In this document: positions 51,086-59,605 of the stretch, in pieces
Layout: each line of letters starts with the position of its first letter
How positions within the stretch are numbered: the first letter of the stretch is position 1
Assembly: GCF_002013375.1 (NCBI RefSeq)
Contig: NZ_MAEW01000022.1
Span: forward strand, 22,437 to 86,436
Origin: Mycobacterium sp. D16Q13
GTDB lineage: Bacteria; Actinomycetota; Actinomycetes; Mycobacteriales; Mycobacteriaceae
Direction of reading: 5' to 3'
DNA length: 64,000 bases
Notes under the pieces: model-generated
Told to the model about the DNA's origin: nothing
The model's database searches: none
The model's input: the letters and a program-made list of their open reading frames with translations, nothing else
Made by a program: the position numbers and the translations under genes

Positions 51086-52864
51086 ATGAGCGACTACGAC
51101 CTCATCATTCGCGATGGCCTCTGGTTCGACGGCACCAATTCCGAACCCCGTAGGGCCAACCTCGGTATCAAGGAGGGGCGGGTTGCCACCGTCTCCACCG
51201 CGGAGCTCGACGAGACCGATTGCCCCGAGGTGATCGATGCCGGTGGCAAGTGGGTGCTCCCGGGATTCGTCGATATGCACACCCACTACGACGCCGAGGT
51301 GCTGCTCAACCCCGGCCTCGACGAGTCGGTGCGCCACGGCGTCACCACCATCGTGCTGGGCTGCTGTTCCATGTCGACCGTCTATGCCAAGCCCGAGGAC
51401 GCCGCCGACCTATTCAGCCGGGTGGAGGCAGTGCCTCGCAAGCATGTGATCGGCGCGCTCAACGAGTTCCAGGACTGGACCGATCCGGAAAGCTACGTCA
51501 AGAAGATCGACGCGCTGCCGCTCGGCCCCAATGTGACGTCCTTCCTGGGACACTCGGATCTGCGCACCGCCGTCATGGGACTGGGCCGCGCCACCAACAA
51601 CTGGTCCTTCCCCACTCGCACGGAACTCGACCGGATGGCTGACATGCTCGAGAAGGCACTCGATGCCGGCATGCTGGGGATGTCGGGCATGGACGCCCCG
51701 ATCGACAAGCTCGATGGGGACCGCTACCGCTCGCGCGCGCTGCCGTCGACCTACGCATGGTGGCATGAGCGGTGGCGCCTCATCAACGTGCTGCGCAAGC
51801 GTGATCGCATCCTGCAGAGCGCCCCGAACATCAACAACCCGGCCACCGCGGTGCTGTTCTTCCTGTCCACGGGAACACGTTTCTTCAAGCGCCGCAAGGC
51901 TGTTCCCGTCAGCCTGCTGGTCGCGGCCGACTCCAAGAGCATCAAGGGCGCTAACGTGTTCTTCAGCGCCGCAGCCCGAATCGGCAACAAGATCTTCAAG
52001 TCCAACGTCAAGTTCCAGCACCTGCCCGTGCCGTTCACGCTGTACTCCGACGGCATCGATCTGCCGGTGTTCGAGGAGTTCGGTGCGGGCACCGCCGCCC
52101 TGCACATCAAGGAGCAGCTGGAGCGCAACAAACTGATGGCCGACAAGGAGTATCGCCGCAAATTCCGGCGCGAGTTCGCCCTCAAGAAGCACAAGCCAGG
52201 CCTGTGGCACAAGGACTTCCACGATGCCGTCATCGTGGAATGCCCCGACGCCGCGCTGATCGGCAAGACCTTCGGTCAGATCGGTGACGAGCGCGGAATC
52301 GAGGGACTGGATGCCTTCCTGGACGTCCTGGTCGAGAACGGCGAGAAGAACGTCCGCTGGACGACGACCGTCGGCAACCACCGCCCCAAGGTGCTCGATG
52401 AGATGGCCAAGGACCCCAACTTCCAGCTGGGCTTCTCCGATGCCGGTGCGCACCTGCGCAATATGGCGTTCTACAACTTCCACCTGCGCTTCCTCAAGCG
52501 CATGAACGACGCCCAGAAGGCCGGGAAACCCGTCTTGTCCCTTGGCCACACCGTGCATCGACTCACGGGCGAACTGGCTGACTGGTTCGGGCTGGACGCC
52601 GGGCACCTGCGTGAGGGCGACCGTGCCGACTTCGTCATCATCGACCCGGAGAAGCTGGACAGCAGCGTCGACGCCTACAACGAGGCGCAGGCTCCGTTCT
52701 TCGACAACCTGTCTCGCATGGTGAACCGCAATGACGAGACCGTCATTGCCGCCGCGGTAGGCGGCAAGGTGGTGTTCCGTCTCGGTGAGTTCATCGAGGG
52801 GTACGGACACGATCTGCAGACCGGCCGGTATCTGAAGGCCGGTGAGAAGCTCGCGGTCCGATGA
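51086..52864 (+). CDS. N-acyl-D-amino-acid deacylase-like amidohydrolase
   Basis: The 592-residue protein begins MSDYDLIIRDGLWFDGTNSE and has the amidohydrolase-superfamily metal motif DMHTHYD (HxH, near residue 70), a later GHSDLR, and the C-terminal GFSDAGAHLRNM. There is a closing beta-sandwich part (GHLREGDRADFVIIDPEKL) typical of D-aminoacylase-type enzymes. It probably hydrolyses an N-acyl or similar amide; the substrate is unassigned. Its stop overlaps the epoxide hydrolase start (ATGA), so the two form one operon under the divergent TetR gene. Confidence 0.83.
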   Translation: MSDYDLIIRDGLWFDGTNSEPRRANLGIKEGRVATVSTAELDETDCPEVIDAGGKWVLPGFVDMHTHYDAEVLLNPGLDESVRHGVTTIVLGCCSMSTVYAKPEDAADLFSRVEAVPRKHVIGALNEFQDWTDPESYVKKIDALPLGPNVTSFLGHSDLRTAVMGLGRATNNWSFPTRTELDRMADMLEKALDAGMLGMSGMDAPIDKLDGDRYRSRALPSTYAWWHERWRLINVLRKRDRILQSAPNINNPATAVLFFLSTGTRFFKRRKAVPVSLLVAADSKSIKGANVFFSAAARIGNKIFKSNVKFQHLPVPFTLYSDGIDLPVFEEFGAGTAALHIKEQLERNKLMADKEYRRKFRREFALKKHKPGLWHKDFHDAVIVECPDAALIGKTFGQIGDERGIEGLDAFLDVLVENGEKNVRWTTTVGNHRPKVLDEMAKDPNFQLGFSDAGAHLRNMAFYNFHLRFLKRMNDAQKAGKPVLSLGHTVHRLTGELADWFGLDAGHLREGDRADFVIIDPEKLDSSVDAYNEAQAPFFDNLSRMVNRNDETVIAAAVGGKVVFRLGEFIEGYGHDLQTGRYLKAGEKLAVR

Positions 52865-53715
52865 GCGCGGCGACACGCCTGTCGACGTTCACCCATGACG
52901 GGCTGACCTTCGACGTCATCGACGCGGGCCCGCTCGACGGACCGGTGATCGTTGCACTGCATGGTTTTCCTGAGCGGGCGACCATGTGGTCGGAGATCAT
53001 TCCGAAGCTGACGGACGCCGGATTCCGGGTGCTGGCGCCCAACCAGCGGGGCTACTCCCCCGGCGCCCGGCCAATCGGCGTGCGCAACTACGCCCTGGAC
53101 AAGCTCTCGGGCGACATCCTGGCCCTCGCCGATCAGGCCGGGGTTCCGAAATTCCATGTGCTGGCGCATGACTGGGGCGCTGCGGTGGCCTGGCAGCTTG
53201 CCGGAAACCACGGCGACAGGGTGCACACCGCGTCCGTGCTGTCGGTGCCGCACCCACGCGCATTCCGGGATGCCATGCCGCGCGGCCAGATCCTGCATTC
53301 CTGGTACATGCTGCTGTTCCAGATCCCACGACTTCCCGAATGGCTGTTCAGCTTCAACGATAGGGAATCGTTCCAAAAGTTCGGCAAGAAGTGGATGAAG
53401 GTCTCCGACCGGCTCGCCGAGCGCATACGGGAACTGTTCAGCGAGCCCGGAGCTACTACCGCAACGGTGAATTGGTACCGGGCGATGCGGTATTCGCTGC
53501 GGTCACCGGCGCGGGCCGTACGGGTGCCCACTCTCTTCATCTGGAGCGACGGGGACTCCGCGGTGACTCGCGCCGCGGCCGATGCCAATCCCAAGTACGT
53601 CGACGCGCCCTATCGTTTCGAGGTCTTCGAGGGCGTGTCCCATTGGATCGCCGAGGAGCGGCCCAACGAAACGGCGGCACTGGTTCTCGAACACATCGCC
53701 GAGCACTCTTCCTAG
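52861..53715 (+). CDS. Alpha/beta-hydrolase, epoxide hydrolase type
   Basis: The 284-residue enzyme has HGFPERATMW (the HGFP oxyanion motif) and the nucleophile aspartate in LAHDWGAAVAW near residue 103. It also has the acid in IWSDGDSAV and the histidine in FEGVSHWIAEE. An aspartate nucleophile after the HGFP motif marks epoxide hydrolases and haloalkane dehalogenases; the family is the former by overall pattern. It is coupled to the amidohydrolase by a 4-base overlap. The substrate is unknown. Confidence 0.85.
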   Translation: MSAATRLSTFTHDGLTFDVIDAGPLDGPVIVALHGFPERATMWSEIIPKLTDAGFRVLAPNQRGYSPGARPIGVRNYALDKLSGDILALADQAGVPKFHVLAHDWGAAVAWQLAGNHGDRVHTASVLSVPHPRAFRDAMPRGQILHSWYMLLFQIPRLPEWLFSFNDRESFQKFGKKWMKVSDRLAERIRELFSEPGATTATVNWYRAMRYSLRSPARAVRVPTLFIWSDGDSAVTRAAADANPKYVDAPYRFEVFEGVSHWIAEERPNETAALVLEHIAEHSS

Positions 53716-53718
53716 CGC

Positions 53719-54612
53719 CTACCGGGATTCCAGTACCGCCGCGGCGTCCTGTAACCCGCGGATGGCCGCGGCAATTGCCGGCCGGTGCTGGGCGCCGGGA
53801 CGGGCCAGCACCTCGTACAGCCGCCCGGCACGGACCTCGCGGATGACCAGCCGCGCCACCCGCGGGCTCCGGCTCACGTATCGCGGCATCAACGCGATGC
53901 CATGACCGTGGGCCACCATGTCTTCGACAATCTGGAAATCCTTGAACCGGAACCGGACTCGGGGCCGAATGCCCGCCGATACCCCGAGTGAGACCAGAAC
54001 ATCGTCCACCGGGAACCCCTCGGGGACACTGATCCAGGTCTCGTCCGCCAGCTCACCCGGCGTCACTGAGCCACGCCCTGCCAGTGGGTGATCGTTATGC
54101 ACCAGCAGATCGATCGGCTCTCGCATGAGCGTCATCGACCACACCCGCGCAGACCGCAGGGCGGCGGCCCGCTCGTCCCGGTGGGTGACAACGATGTCGT
54201 ACTCGGTCAGCAACCCGGGGGCCTCGCTGTAGGTCACGTCCTCGTCACCTGGTCGCACATCCACCACCCCCTCGACGGCGGCGACAAGCCTGGGCAGCAG
54301 CAGACTCCCACCGGAGGGGAACGATGCGATCCGCACAACCGGTTGTGTCCCCTCCCGGTAGGCCACCATCTCCTCCGCCGCCCGGTCGACAGCGGCAATT
54401 ACCTCGTCGGCGCGCAGCACCAGCGCGCGGCCGGCTTCCGTCAGGGCGATACCCCGGCCGTCCTGCCGCAGCAGGGCCACGCCCGCCTCGCGCGCCAGCA
54501 CCTTCAACTGCTGCGATACCGCCGAAGGGGTGAGCCTCATCGCATCGGCGACCTCGCCGACGGAGCCGCGATCGGCAAACTCACGCAGAATCCGCAGGCG
54601 ACGCAGGTCCAT
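53719..54612 (-). CDS. LysR-family transcriptional regulator
   Basis: The 297-residue protein begins MDLRRLRILREFADRGSVGEVADAMRLTPSAVSQQLKVLAREAGV, the LysR winged helix-turn-helix, followed by a two-lobed effector domain (TYSEAPGLLTEYDIVVTHRDE). It probably controls the divergent EamA exporter gene 72 bases away; an operator-like sequence lies between them. Its stop is 3 bases from the convergent epoxide hydrolase stop. The effector is unknown but is likely a transported metabolite. Confidence 0.9.
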   Translation of the reverse strand: MDLRRLRILREFADRGSVGEVADAMRLTPSAVSQQLKVLAREAGVALLRQDGRGIALTEAGRALVLRADEVIAAVDRAAEEMVAYREGTQPVVRIASFPSGGSLLLPRLVAAVEGVVDVRPGDEDVTYSEAPGLLTEYDIVVTHRDERAAALRSARVWSMTLMREPIDLLVHNDHPLAGRGSVTPGELADETWISVPEGFPVDDVLVSLGVSAGIRPRVRFRFKDFQIVEDMVAHGHGIALMPRYVSRSPRVARLVIREVRAGRLYEVLARPGAQHRPAIAAAIRGLQDAAAVLESR

Positions 54613-54625
54613 GAAGAAAATCTAC

Positions 54626-54644
54626 ATTAATAGTGCACATTAAT
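54626..54644. promoter_or_regulatory. AT-rich repeat between LysR and EamA genes, candidate LysR site
   Basis: ATTAAT occurs at 54626-54631 and 54639-54644, 13 bases apart, around GTGCAC. As ATTAAT is its own reverse complement the pair is both a direct and an inverted repeat and fits the T-N11-A style of LysR sites. It lies only 14 bases above the LysR start and 40 above the EamA start, and stands out in GC-rich surroundings. Confidence 0.5.
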
Positions 54645-54684
54645 TAGATTGTGCTGAATCGATTCGGTGCGCAGGATCGACGGC

Positions 54685-55647
54685 ATGACAACCCGGCACC
54701 GTCTCCTCGGACTGACCGTCGCGGTGCTGTGGGGTGTCAACTTCCTGGCCATCCACGCTGGGCTGGAACATTTCCCGCCGGTCTTCTTCGCCGGGCTGCG
54801 ATTCGCGGTACTGGCGGTTCCGGTGATCCTGTTCGTGCCGTGGCCACGGGTTCGGATGCGGTGGTTCCTGTTGTACGGAGTCGGGTTCGGCACCGTCCAG
54901 TTCGCGTTCCTGTTCCTTGCCATGGCGAATGGGATGCCGACAGGACTCGCCTCCCTGGTGCTACAGGCCTCGGCGCCCTTCACCGCGATCCTGGGCGTGC
55001 TGCTGCTCGGCGAGCGGATGTCGGGCCGGCAGATCGCGGGTATCGCTCTTGCCGTCGGCGGCATGGCGCTGATCGCGGCCGATCGCGCAGCACACGGTGC
55101 GTCCACCGCGCTGGTGCCGGTAATCCTGACGCTGCTCGGCGCCCTCGGTTGGGCCTTCGGCAATATCGGGAGCCGAAAAGCCATGGCGGGCAACACCGAT
55201 CCGCGCACGCCATTGCGCCTCACCCTGTGGATGTCGGTGGTGCCGCCCATACCGCTGTTCGCGCTGTCGGCTCTGACCGAGGGACCATCGGCAGGCTGGC
55301 GCGCGCTGGCCTCGATCGATCAACGCAGCGGACTTATCGCACTCGGCGGCCTGGTGTACATCGTGCTGCTGGCCACCGTCGTCGGCCTGGGCCTGTGGAC
55401 CTACCTGATGGGCCTGTACCCGGCGAGCCGCGTGGCGCCGTTCTCGCTCCTGGTCCCAGTGGTGGGCATCACCGCGTCCTGGCTGACCCTCGGCGAGCAA
55501 CCGACGGCCCTGGAACTCGCGGGTGCGGCGGTGGTAATCACCGGCTGCCTGATCGGCATGACGGTGCGCCCAGCCGCCCGTAGCGACGCGCATGCACCCG
55601 TGTCCCGCGAGCTGTCCGCAGCCTGCGCCCAGACGGCGGGCCACTAA
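54685..55647 (+). CDS. EamA-family (DMT) metabolite exporter
   Basis: The 320-residue membrane protein has ten hydrophobic segments in two EamA repeats, the first beginning LLGLTVAVLWGVNFLAIHAGL and containing PPVFFAGLRFAVLAVPV. The conserved VLQASAPFTAILGVLLLGERMS closes repeat one, and LLVPVVGITASWLTLGEQPT closes repeat two. Such proteins export amino acids or other small metabolites. ATG 54685 is favoured over GTG 54667 because the repeat begins there. It is divergently controlled by the LysR gene, a very common pairing. Confidence 0.87.
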   Translation: MTTRHRLLGLTVAVLWGVNFLAIHAGLEHFPPVFFAGLRFAVLAVPVILFVPWPRVRMRWFLLYGVGFGTVQFAFLFLAMANGMPTGLASLVLQASAPFTAILGVLLLGERMSGRQIAGIALAVGGMALIAADRAAHGASTALVPVILTLLGALGWAFGNIGSRKAMAGNTDPRTPLRLTLWMSVVPPIPLFALSALTEGPSAGWRALASIDQRSGLIALGGLVYIVLLATVVGLGLWTYLMGLYPASRVAPFSLLVPVVGITASWLTLGEQPTALELAGAAVVITGCLIGMTVRPAARSDAHAPVSRELSAACAQTAGH

Positions 55648-55656
55648 CCTAGGGAC

Positions 55657-56061
55657 ATGTCCAGCGTCTTCACGAAGATCATCAACGGAGAACTGCCCGG
55701 TCGGTTCGTCTACGAGGACGACGACGTCGTCGCGTTTCTGACCATCGCACCGATCACCCAGGGACACACCCTGGTGGTGCCGCGAGCCGAAATCGACCAG
55801 TGGCAGGACATCGACGCGGACGTTTTCGCGAAGGTCAATCTCGTCGCACAGCGCGTCGGCCGCGCCATCCGCAAGGCCTTCGACGCACCGCGTGCCGGTT
55901 ACATCATCGCGGGCATGGAGGTGCCACACCTGCACATCCATGTCTTCCCGGGCTTCACGCTGACCGATTTCAGCTTTGAGAACGCCGACCCCAACGCTTC
56001 GGCGGAATCCCTCGACGAGGCACAGGCGAAAATCAAGGCTGCGCTGGCTGAGATCGGCTAG
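55657..56061 (+). CDS. HIT-family nucleotide-binding protein
   Basis: The 134-residue protein has the HIT motif HLHIHVF (near residue 88), with the catalytic middle histidine, and an N-terminal segment KIINGELPGRFVYEDDDVVAFLTIAPITQGHTLVVP typical of HIT hydrolases. These act on adenine nucleotides, for example AMP-conjugates. It follows EamA by 9 bases and its last 29 bases overlap the end of phoR on the other strand. As recalled the HIT protein Rv0759c is also next to phoR in M. tuberculosis. Confidence 0.92.
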   Translation: MSSVFTKIINGELPGRFVYEDDDVVAFLTIAPITQGHTLVVPRAEIDQWQDIDADVFAKVNLVAQRVGRAIRKAFDAPRAGYIIAGMEVPHLHIHVFPGFTLTDFSFENADPNASAESLDEAQAKIKAALAEIG

Positions 56062-57547
56062 TCCGCACGATCTTTGGCGCGGAAACCTCAGCCTCCGACA
56101 CCTCAGTATCTACGTCCTCGATCTCGGCTTCGTCGTCGGTCATATCGGCACGCGGCAGCCGCACCTCGAATCGGCAACCCTCACCGGGCGCGGTATGCAC
56201 GGTGACGGTGCCGTCATGTGCGGCGGTGAGGGCGTCGACGATCGACAGCCCCAGCCCGGTTCCGCCGCTACTGCGGGTACGTGACGTGTCCGCGCGATAG
56301 AACCGCTCAAAGACGCGTTCGGCGTCGGTTTTCGTCATGCCCGGCCCGGCGTCGATGACCTCCAGGACGGCGTCGTCTCCCTCGGTGCCCACCCGGACCC
56401 GGACGGCGGCGGTGGTGTGCCCGAGCGCGTTGCTCACCAGATTGCCCAGCACCTGGCGCAACCTCAGCTCGTCGCCGATGACCTCCGGGGTGCCGGGGCC
56501 ATCGAAGACTTCCAGTTCCACATCGCGTTCGGGCGCAGTCGCTTTCGCATCGTGGACAGCATCAGTGGCCAGTACCAGCAGGTCGACGAGCCGCTGCTCC
56601 ATGGGCCGATGCGCGTCCAGTCGCGCCAACAGCAGCAGGTCCTCCACGAGCTGACCCATGCGGGTCGACTCCCCTTCGATACGGCCCAGCACCAGCTCGA
56701 TGTCGGTGGCCGCACCCTGGCGATAGAGCTCGGCGTAGCCACGGATGGTGGTCAGGGGTGTGCGCAATTCATGACTGGCATCGGTGATGAACCGGCGCAT
56801 GCGCTCCTCCGAAGTTCGAGCGGTTGCGGCCGATTTTTCCGAATCGGCCACCGCACGCTGAATCTGCGCCAGCATTCCATTGAGCGCCAACGATAATCGG
56901 CCCACCTCGGTGCGCGGGTCGCGTTCCGGTACCCGTCGATCGAGATGACCCGCGGCGATATCGGCTGCCGTCGCCTCTACTTCGGCCAGCGGACGCAGGC
57001 TGCGGTGCACCAACCAATATCCGGCGATACCAAGCACAGTCAGCACCGCGATCCCTATCGCCACCTGCAACCACAGCAGGTCGCGGGCCGTGGTGCGCAC
57101 ATCGGTGATGTCCCGGGCAACGGTGGTGTACCCGCCCAGCGCGTCGTGGCGGGACACCGCACGCCACTCCGTAGTGCCGTCGGCCGAGCGCACCGTCACG
57201 GGGCGGCCGCCCACATCGTTGTCGAATGGCAGGTCCGGATCGGCGCGCGCGCGATCGTTGAGCATGATGACCACCCGCCCACGGTCATCGGTGGTGCGGA
57301 TGAAGAACAAGGACGGGGGCCGATGCCGATTGGTGTCGAAGGCAGGCGGGGGTGGAGGTGGCCGGTTCGCCCACCCATTCGCAGCGTCGATCAGCTCGCG
57401 ATCGGCGCGGTTCATCATGGTGCGCTGCATGGTGGTAGTCACCGCAATGCCAGATGCCACCAACCCCAGCGCAACCAGAACCAAGGTTCCGACCACGAGG
57501 CTCACCCGCAGCGGTACACCCCGACGAACGCCGGGGCGGCTACTCAC
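56033..57547 (-). CDS. phoR: Sensor histidine kinase PhoR
   Basis: The 504-residue kinase has an N-terminal membrane segment (about residues 13-38), an extracytoplasmic sensor of about 120 residues with a proline-run NRPPPPPPAFD, and a second membrane segment (about 157-180). HAMP and the H-box TDASHELRTPL follow, with N-box NLVSNALGH and ATP motifs DAGPGM and GGTGLGLSI. It phosphorylates PhoP in response to an external signal (acid or chloride in M. tuberculosis). A GTG start (57547) overlaps the phoP stop as GTGA. An acidic C-terminal tail extends beyond the kinase domain and overlaps the HIT gene. Confidence 0.94.
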   Translation of the reverse strand: MSSRPGVRRGVPLRVSLVVGTLVLVALGLVASGIAVTTTMQRTMMNRADRELIDAANGWANRPPPPPPAFDTNRHRPPSLFFIRTTDDRGRVVIMLNDRARADPDLPFDNDVGGRPVTVRSADGTTEWRAVSRHDALGGYTTVARDITDVRTTARDLLWLQVAIGIAVLTVLGIAGYWLVHRSLRPLAEVEATAADIAAGHLDRRVPERDPRTEVGRLSLALNGMLAQIQRAVADSEKSAATARTSEERMRRFITDASHELRTPLTTIRGYAELYRQGAATDIELVLGRIEGESTRMGQLVEDLLLLARLDAHRPMEQRLVDLLVLATDAVHDAKATAPERDVELEVFDGPGTPEVIGDELRLRQVLGNLVSNALGHTTAAVRVRVGTEGDDAVLEVIDAGPGMTKTDAERVFERFYRADTSRTRSSGGTGLGLSIVDALTAAHDGTVTVHTAPGEGCRFEVRLPRADMTDDEAEIEDVDTEVSEAEVSAPKIVRTSRSQPAQP

Positions 57548-58284
57548 CGCGGCTCGCGCAATACGTATCCCACGCCACGAAGCGTATGCAATAGCCGCTT
57601 CTCACCGTTGTCGATCTTGCGCCGCAGATACGAGACGTACGACTCGACGACGTTCACATCGCCGCCAAAGTCATAACGCCACACATGGTCGAGGATCTTG
57701 GGCTTACTGAGCACGGTGCCCGCGTTGATCATGAAGTACCGCAGCAGCGTGAACTCGGTGGGCGAGAGCGCAACCGGCTCGCCGGTCTTCCACACCTCGT
57801 GAGTGTCCTCGTCGAGCTCGATATCGGCGAAGCTGAGTCGCGACTTGCGAGCCGGCTCCGAGCCCATCCCGGAGCGACGCAGGATCACCCGCAGCCGGGC
57901 GACCACTTCTTCCAGGCTGAACGGCTTGGTCACGTAATCATCGGCGCCCAGCGTCAGCCCGGCGATCTTGTCCTGCAGACCGTCACGGGCGGTCAGGAAC
58001 AGCGTCGGCGCATCGATACCGTCGGCCCGCAGCCGGCGCAGCACGCCGAATCCGTCCATTCCGGGCATCATCACGTCGAGGATCACCGCATCGGGACGAA
58101 CCGTGCGGGCCAGATCCAGGGCGGCGGCGCCGCTGTCGGCGGTGTAGACGTCAAACCCCTGGAATTTCAGACTGACCGAGAGCAATTCGACAATGTTCGA
58201 CTCATCGTCGACCACCAGCACCTTGGCGGGGGTGGTGCCGTTGGCGGGAAAAGTTCCTTGGTGTGTCTCAGTCGTGATGCTCAC
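57544..58284 (-). CDS. phoP: Response regulator PhoP
   Basis: The 246-residue OmpR-type regulator has a receiver domain with the phospho-aspartate in VILDVMMPGMDG and the lysine in YVTKPFSLEEV. The winged-helix DNA-binding domain contains the recognition region VNVVESYVSYLRRKID and ends LLHTLRGVGYVLREPR. It is almost identical in layout to M. tuberculosis PhoP, which controls lipid synthesis, secretion and stress genes. I chose GTG 58284; TTG codons at 58293 and 58305 are possible. A PhoP box is 45-75 bases upstream, consistent with autoregulation. Confidence 0.96.
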   Translation of the reverse strand: MSITTETHQGTFPANGTTPAKVLVVDDESNIVELLSVSLKFQGFDVYTADSGAAALDLARTVRPDAVILDVMMPGMDGFGVLRRLRADGIDAPTLFLTARDGLQDKIAGLTLGADDYVTKPFSLEEVVARLRVILRRSGMGSEPARKSRLSFADIELDEDTHEVWKTGEPVALSPTEFTLLRYFMINAGTVLSKPKILDHVWRYDFGGDVNVVESYVSYLRRKIDNGEKRLLHTLRGVGYVLREPR

Positions 58285-58328
58285 CTCCGACAATCTTCCC
58301 CTCAAAATTTACGGTGCGCTGGATCTTC

Positions 58329-58358
58329 GCTGTGAGGTTCCTGTGAGTTCTTCACAGG
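58329..58358. promoter_or_regulatory. PhoP box with an extra inverted half-site
   Basis: GCTGTGA (58329-58335), a 4-base gap, and CCTGTGA (58340-58346) form, on the phoP strand, TCACAGG-N4-TCACAGC. This is the direct-repeat PhoP box known from M. tuberculosis, with one mismatch. A third half-site TCACAGG (58352-58358) lies inverted 5 bases further on, so 58340-58358 is also a perfect palindrome. It lies between divergent phoP and the decapeptide-repeat gene and could serve both. Confidence 0.8.
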
Positions 58359-58400
58359 AGATTGTCAGCCAACCACGCAAAGTCACCCTAGAGTTGTGCC

Positions 58401-59150
58401 ATGAAGCTGGTGTCGCTGCTCACCGCGCCGCTCAAGATTTCGCTGGCCGTTGCCGATACCGGCTTGGCAGTGGCCGCCAAGGCGATCGATACCGGGCGCG
58501 AGATCCTCGCTGAACTTCCGGACGGGCAGCCCCACGACGGCCATCGCGATGCCCCCGGGTCGGGCCTGGTGGGCACCGTCGAATCCCTGCTGGGGCTGGC
58601 CGGACGCAAGAGCCCGTTGCAGTCGGCGATGAAGGTCGCCGAGCTCATGGAGGAAGACAAACCGATTGGCAGGGCGCTGCGGCCGGGCGGGCCGGTGGAG
58701 CGCGTCATGGCGCCCGGCGGGCTTGCTGATCGACTCACCGAACCCGGCGGCGTCCTGGACCGGCTCTTCGCTAAGGACGGGCCCGTCGACAGACTGACCT
58801 CACAGGACGGCGCACTGGACCGGGCGCTGGCACCGGGCGGGCTGGTCGACCAGCTGCTCGCCGAGGACGGGATTCTCGAACGGCTGATGCGCGAAGAGGG
58901 CGTCCTGGACAAATTCACCGCGAAGGACGGTCCGCTGCAGCAGTTGGCCAACCTGTCGGAGACGGCCGCCAAGGTGGCGCCCAACATCGATGCGCTGACG
59001 CCCACCATCGAGCTATTGACCGATACCGTCTCAGCGCTCAGCTCCGTGGTCGGTCCGCTGGGCGGTTTCCTGCCGCGCCGTCGGCCGTCGCGACCGTCCG
59101 GCGCACCGCGGCCGATACGGTCCGAGCGGATTATCGAAGGTGAGATCTAG
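58401..59150 (+). CDS. Decapeptide-repeat protein divergent from phoP (Rv0756c-like)
   Basis: The 249-residue protein has a helical N-terminus (KLVSLLTAPLKISLAVADTG), a linker, and then nine consecutive 10-residue repeats at residues 91-180. The pattern is roughly R-L-x4-G-x2-[DE], for example RLTEPGGVLD, RLFAKDGPVD and RLTSQDGALD. A hydrophobic helix (residues about 195-222) and a basic, Arg/Pro-rich tail follow. The repeats suggest an extended scaffold with a regular acidic and basic face. No enzyme motif is present. It lies directly across the PhoP box from phoP; position matches Rv0756c (recalled, unknown function). Start ATG 58401. Confidence 0.78.
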   Translation: MKLVSLLTAPLKISLAVADTGLAVAAKAIDTGREILAELPDGQPHDGHRDAPGSGLVGTVESLLGLAGRKSPLQSAMKVAELMEEDKPIGRALRPGGPVERVMAPGGLADRLTEPGGVLDRLFAKDGPVDRLTSQDGALDRALAPGGLVDQLLAEDGILERLMREEGVLDKFTAKDGPLQQLANLSETAAKVAPNIDALTPTIELLTDTVSALSSVVGPLGGFLPRRRPSRPSGAPRPIRSERIIEGEI

Positions 59151-59158
59151 TCGGCGGG

Positions 59159-59563
59159 CTAGTACGACTTTCCGTCCGCATAGCGCTGCCTGCGGAAACT
59201 GCGGCCATTGCCGCGATTGCGGCTCTTGTAGGTCGGTAGTTGAGAGTCGCAGTTGGGGCAGACCAGCCGAAGATTCTCTCGACAATTGTTGGCGGGGTTT
59301 CCGTCGATATGGTCCAGGACCAGTACGAGCGGGGAGTCTTGCCAGATGCTCGCGCCGCTGCAGATCGCACAACGGCCCGATTGAGCCTCGGCGAGAAACG
59401 CGCGGACGTAATGTCCGCGACGACCGTCGACCCATGCCTCGCCCGATACGAGCCACAGTTTGACGCGCTCGTCACGCCTAGCCATCGCCTGGCAGGCGTT
59501 GCTGCAATAGACCTTCTGACTGCGCGTGGAAAGTGACCTTCCACAGCCGAGGCACGTTCTCAT
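59159..59563 (-). CDS. HNH endonuclease-domain protein
   Basis: The 134-residue protein begins MRTCLGCGRSLSTRSQKVYC, a zinc-ribbon with CxxC and CxxxC pairs. A later pair CAICSG leads into the HNH core LVLDHIDGNPANNCRENLRLVCPNC (histidine-aspartate, two asparagines, CxxC). It is a nuclease of the small, stand-alone HNH type found in mobile DNA and phages, but also as host genes. No recognisable ribosome binding site precedes ATG 59563, so a leaderless start is possible. It lies 42 bases beyond the 3' end of the tRNA-Thr gene on the same strand and runs towards the decapeptide-repeat gene. Confidence 0.8.
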   Translation of the reverse strand: MRTCLGCGRSLSTRSQKVYCSNACQAMARRDERVKLWLVSGEAWVDGRRGHYVRAFLAEAQSGRCAICSGASIWQDSPLVLVLDHIDGNPANNCRENLRLVCPNCDSQLPTYKSRNRGNGRSFRRQRYADGKSY

Positions 59564-59605
59564 GGGTTGAAATTAAGGGCAGGTACTGACAACTCGAATC
59601 CCTTG

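Noticed and set aside
51410..52876. A 488-codon open frame antisense to the amidohydrolase gene
   Set aside because: It mirrors codon bias of the sense gene (high GC at third positions), has no recognisable domain and no ribosome binding site, and the sense frame has clear motifs.
57340..57370. A possible short repeat from the proline run in PhoR
   Set aside because: It is a simple CCX codon run inside a coding sensor domain, not a genomic repeat.
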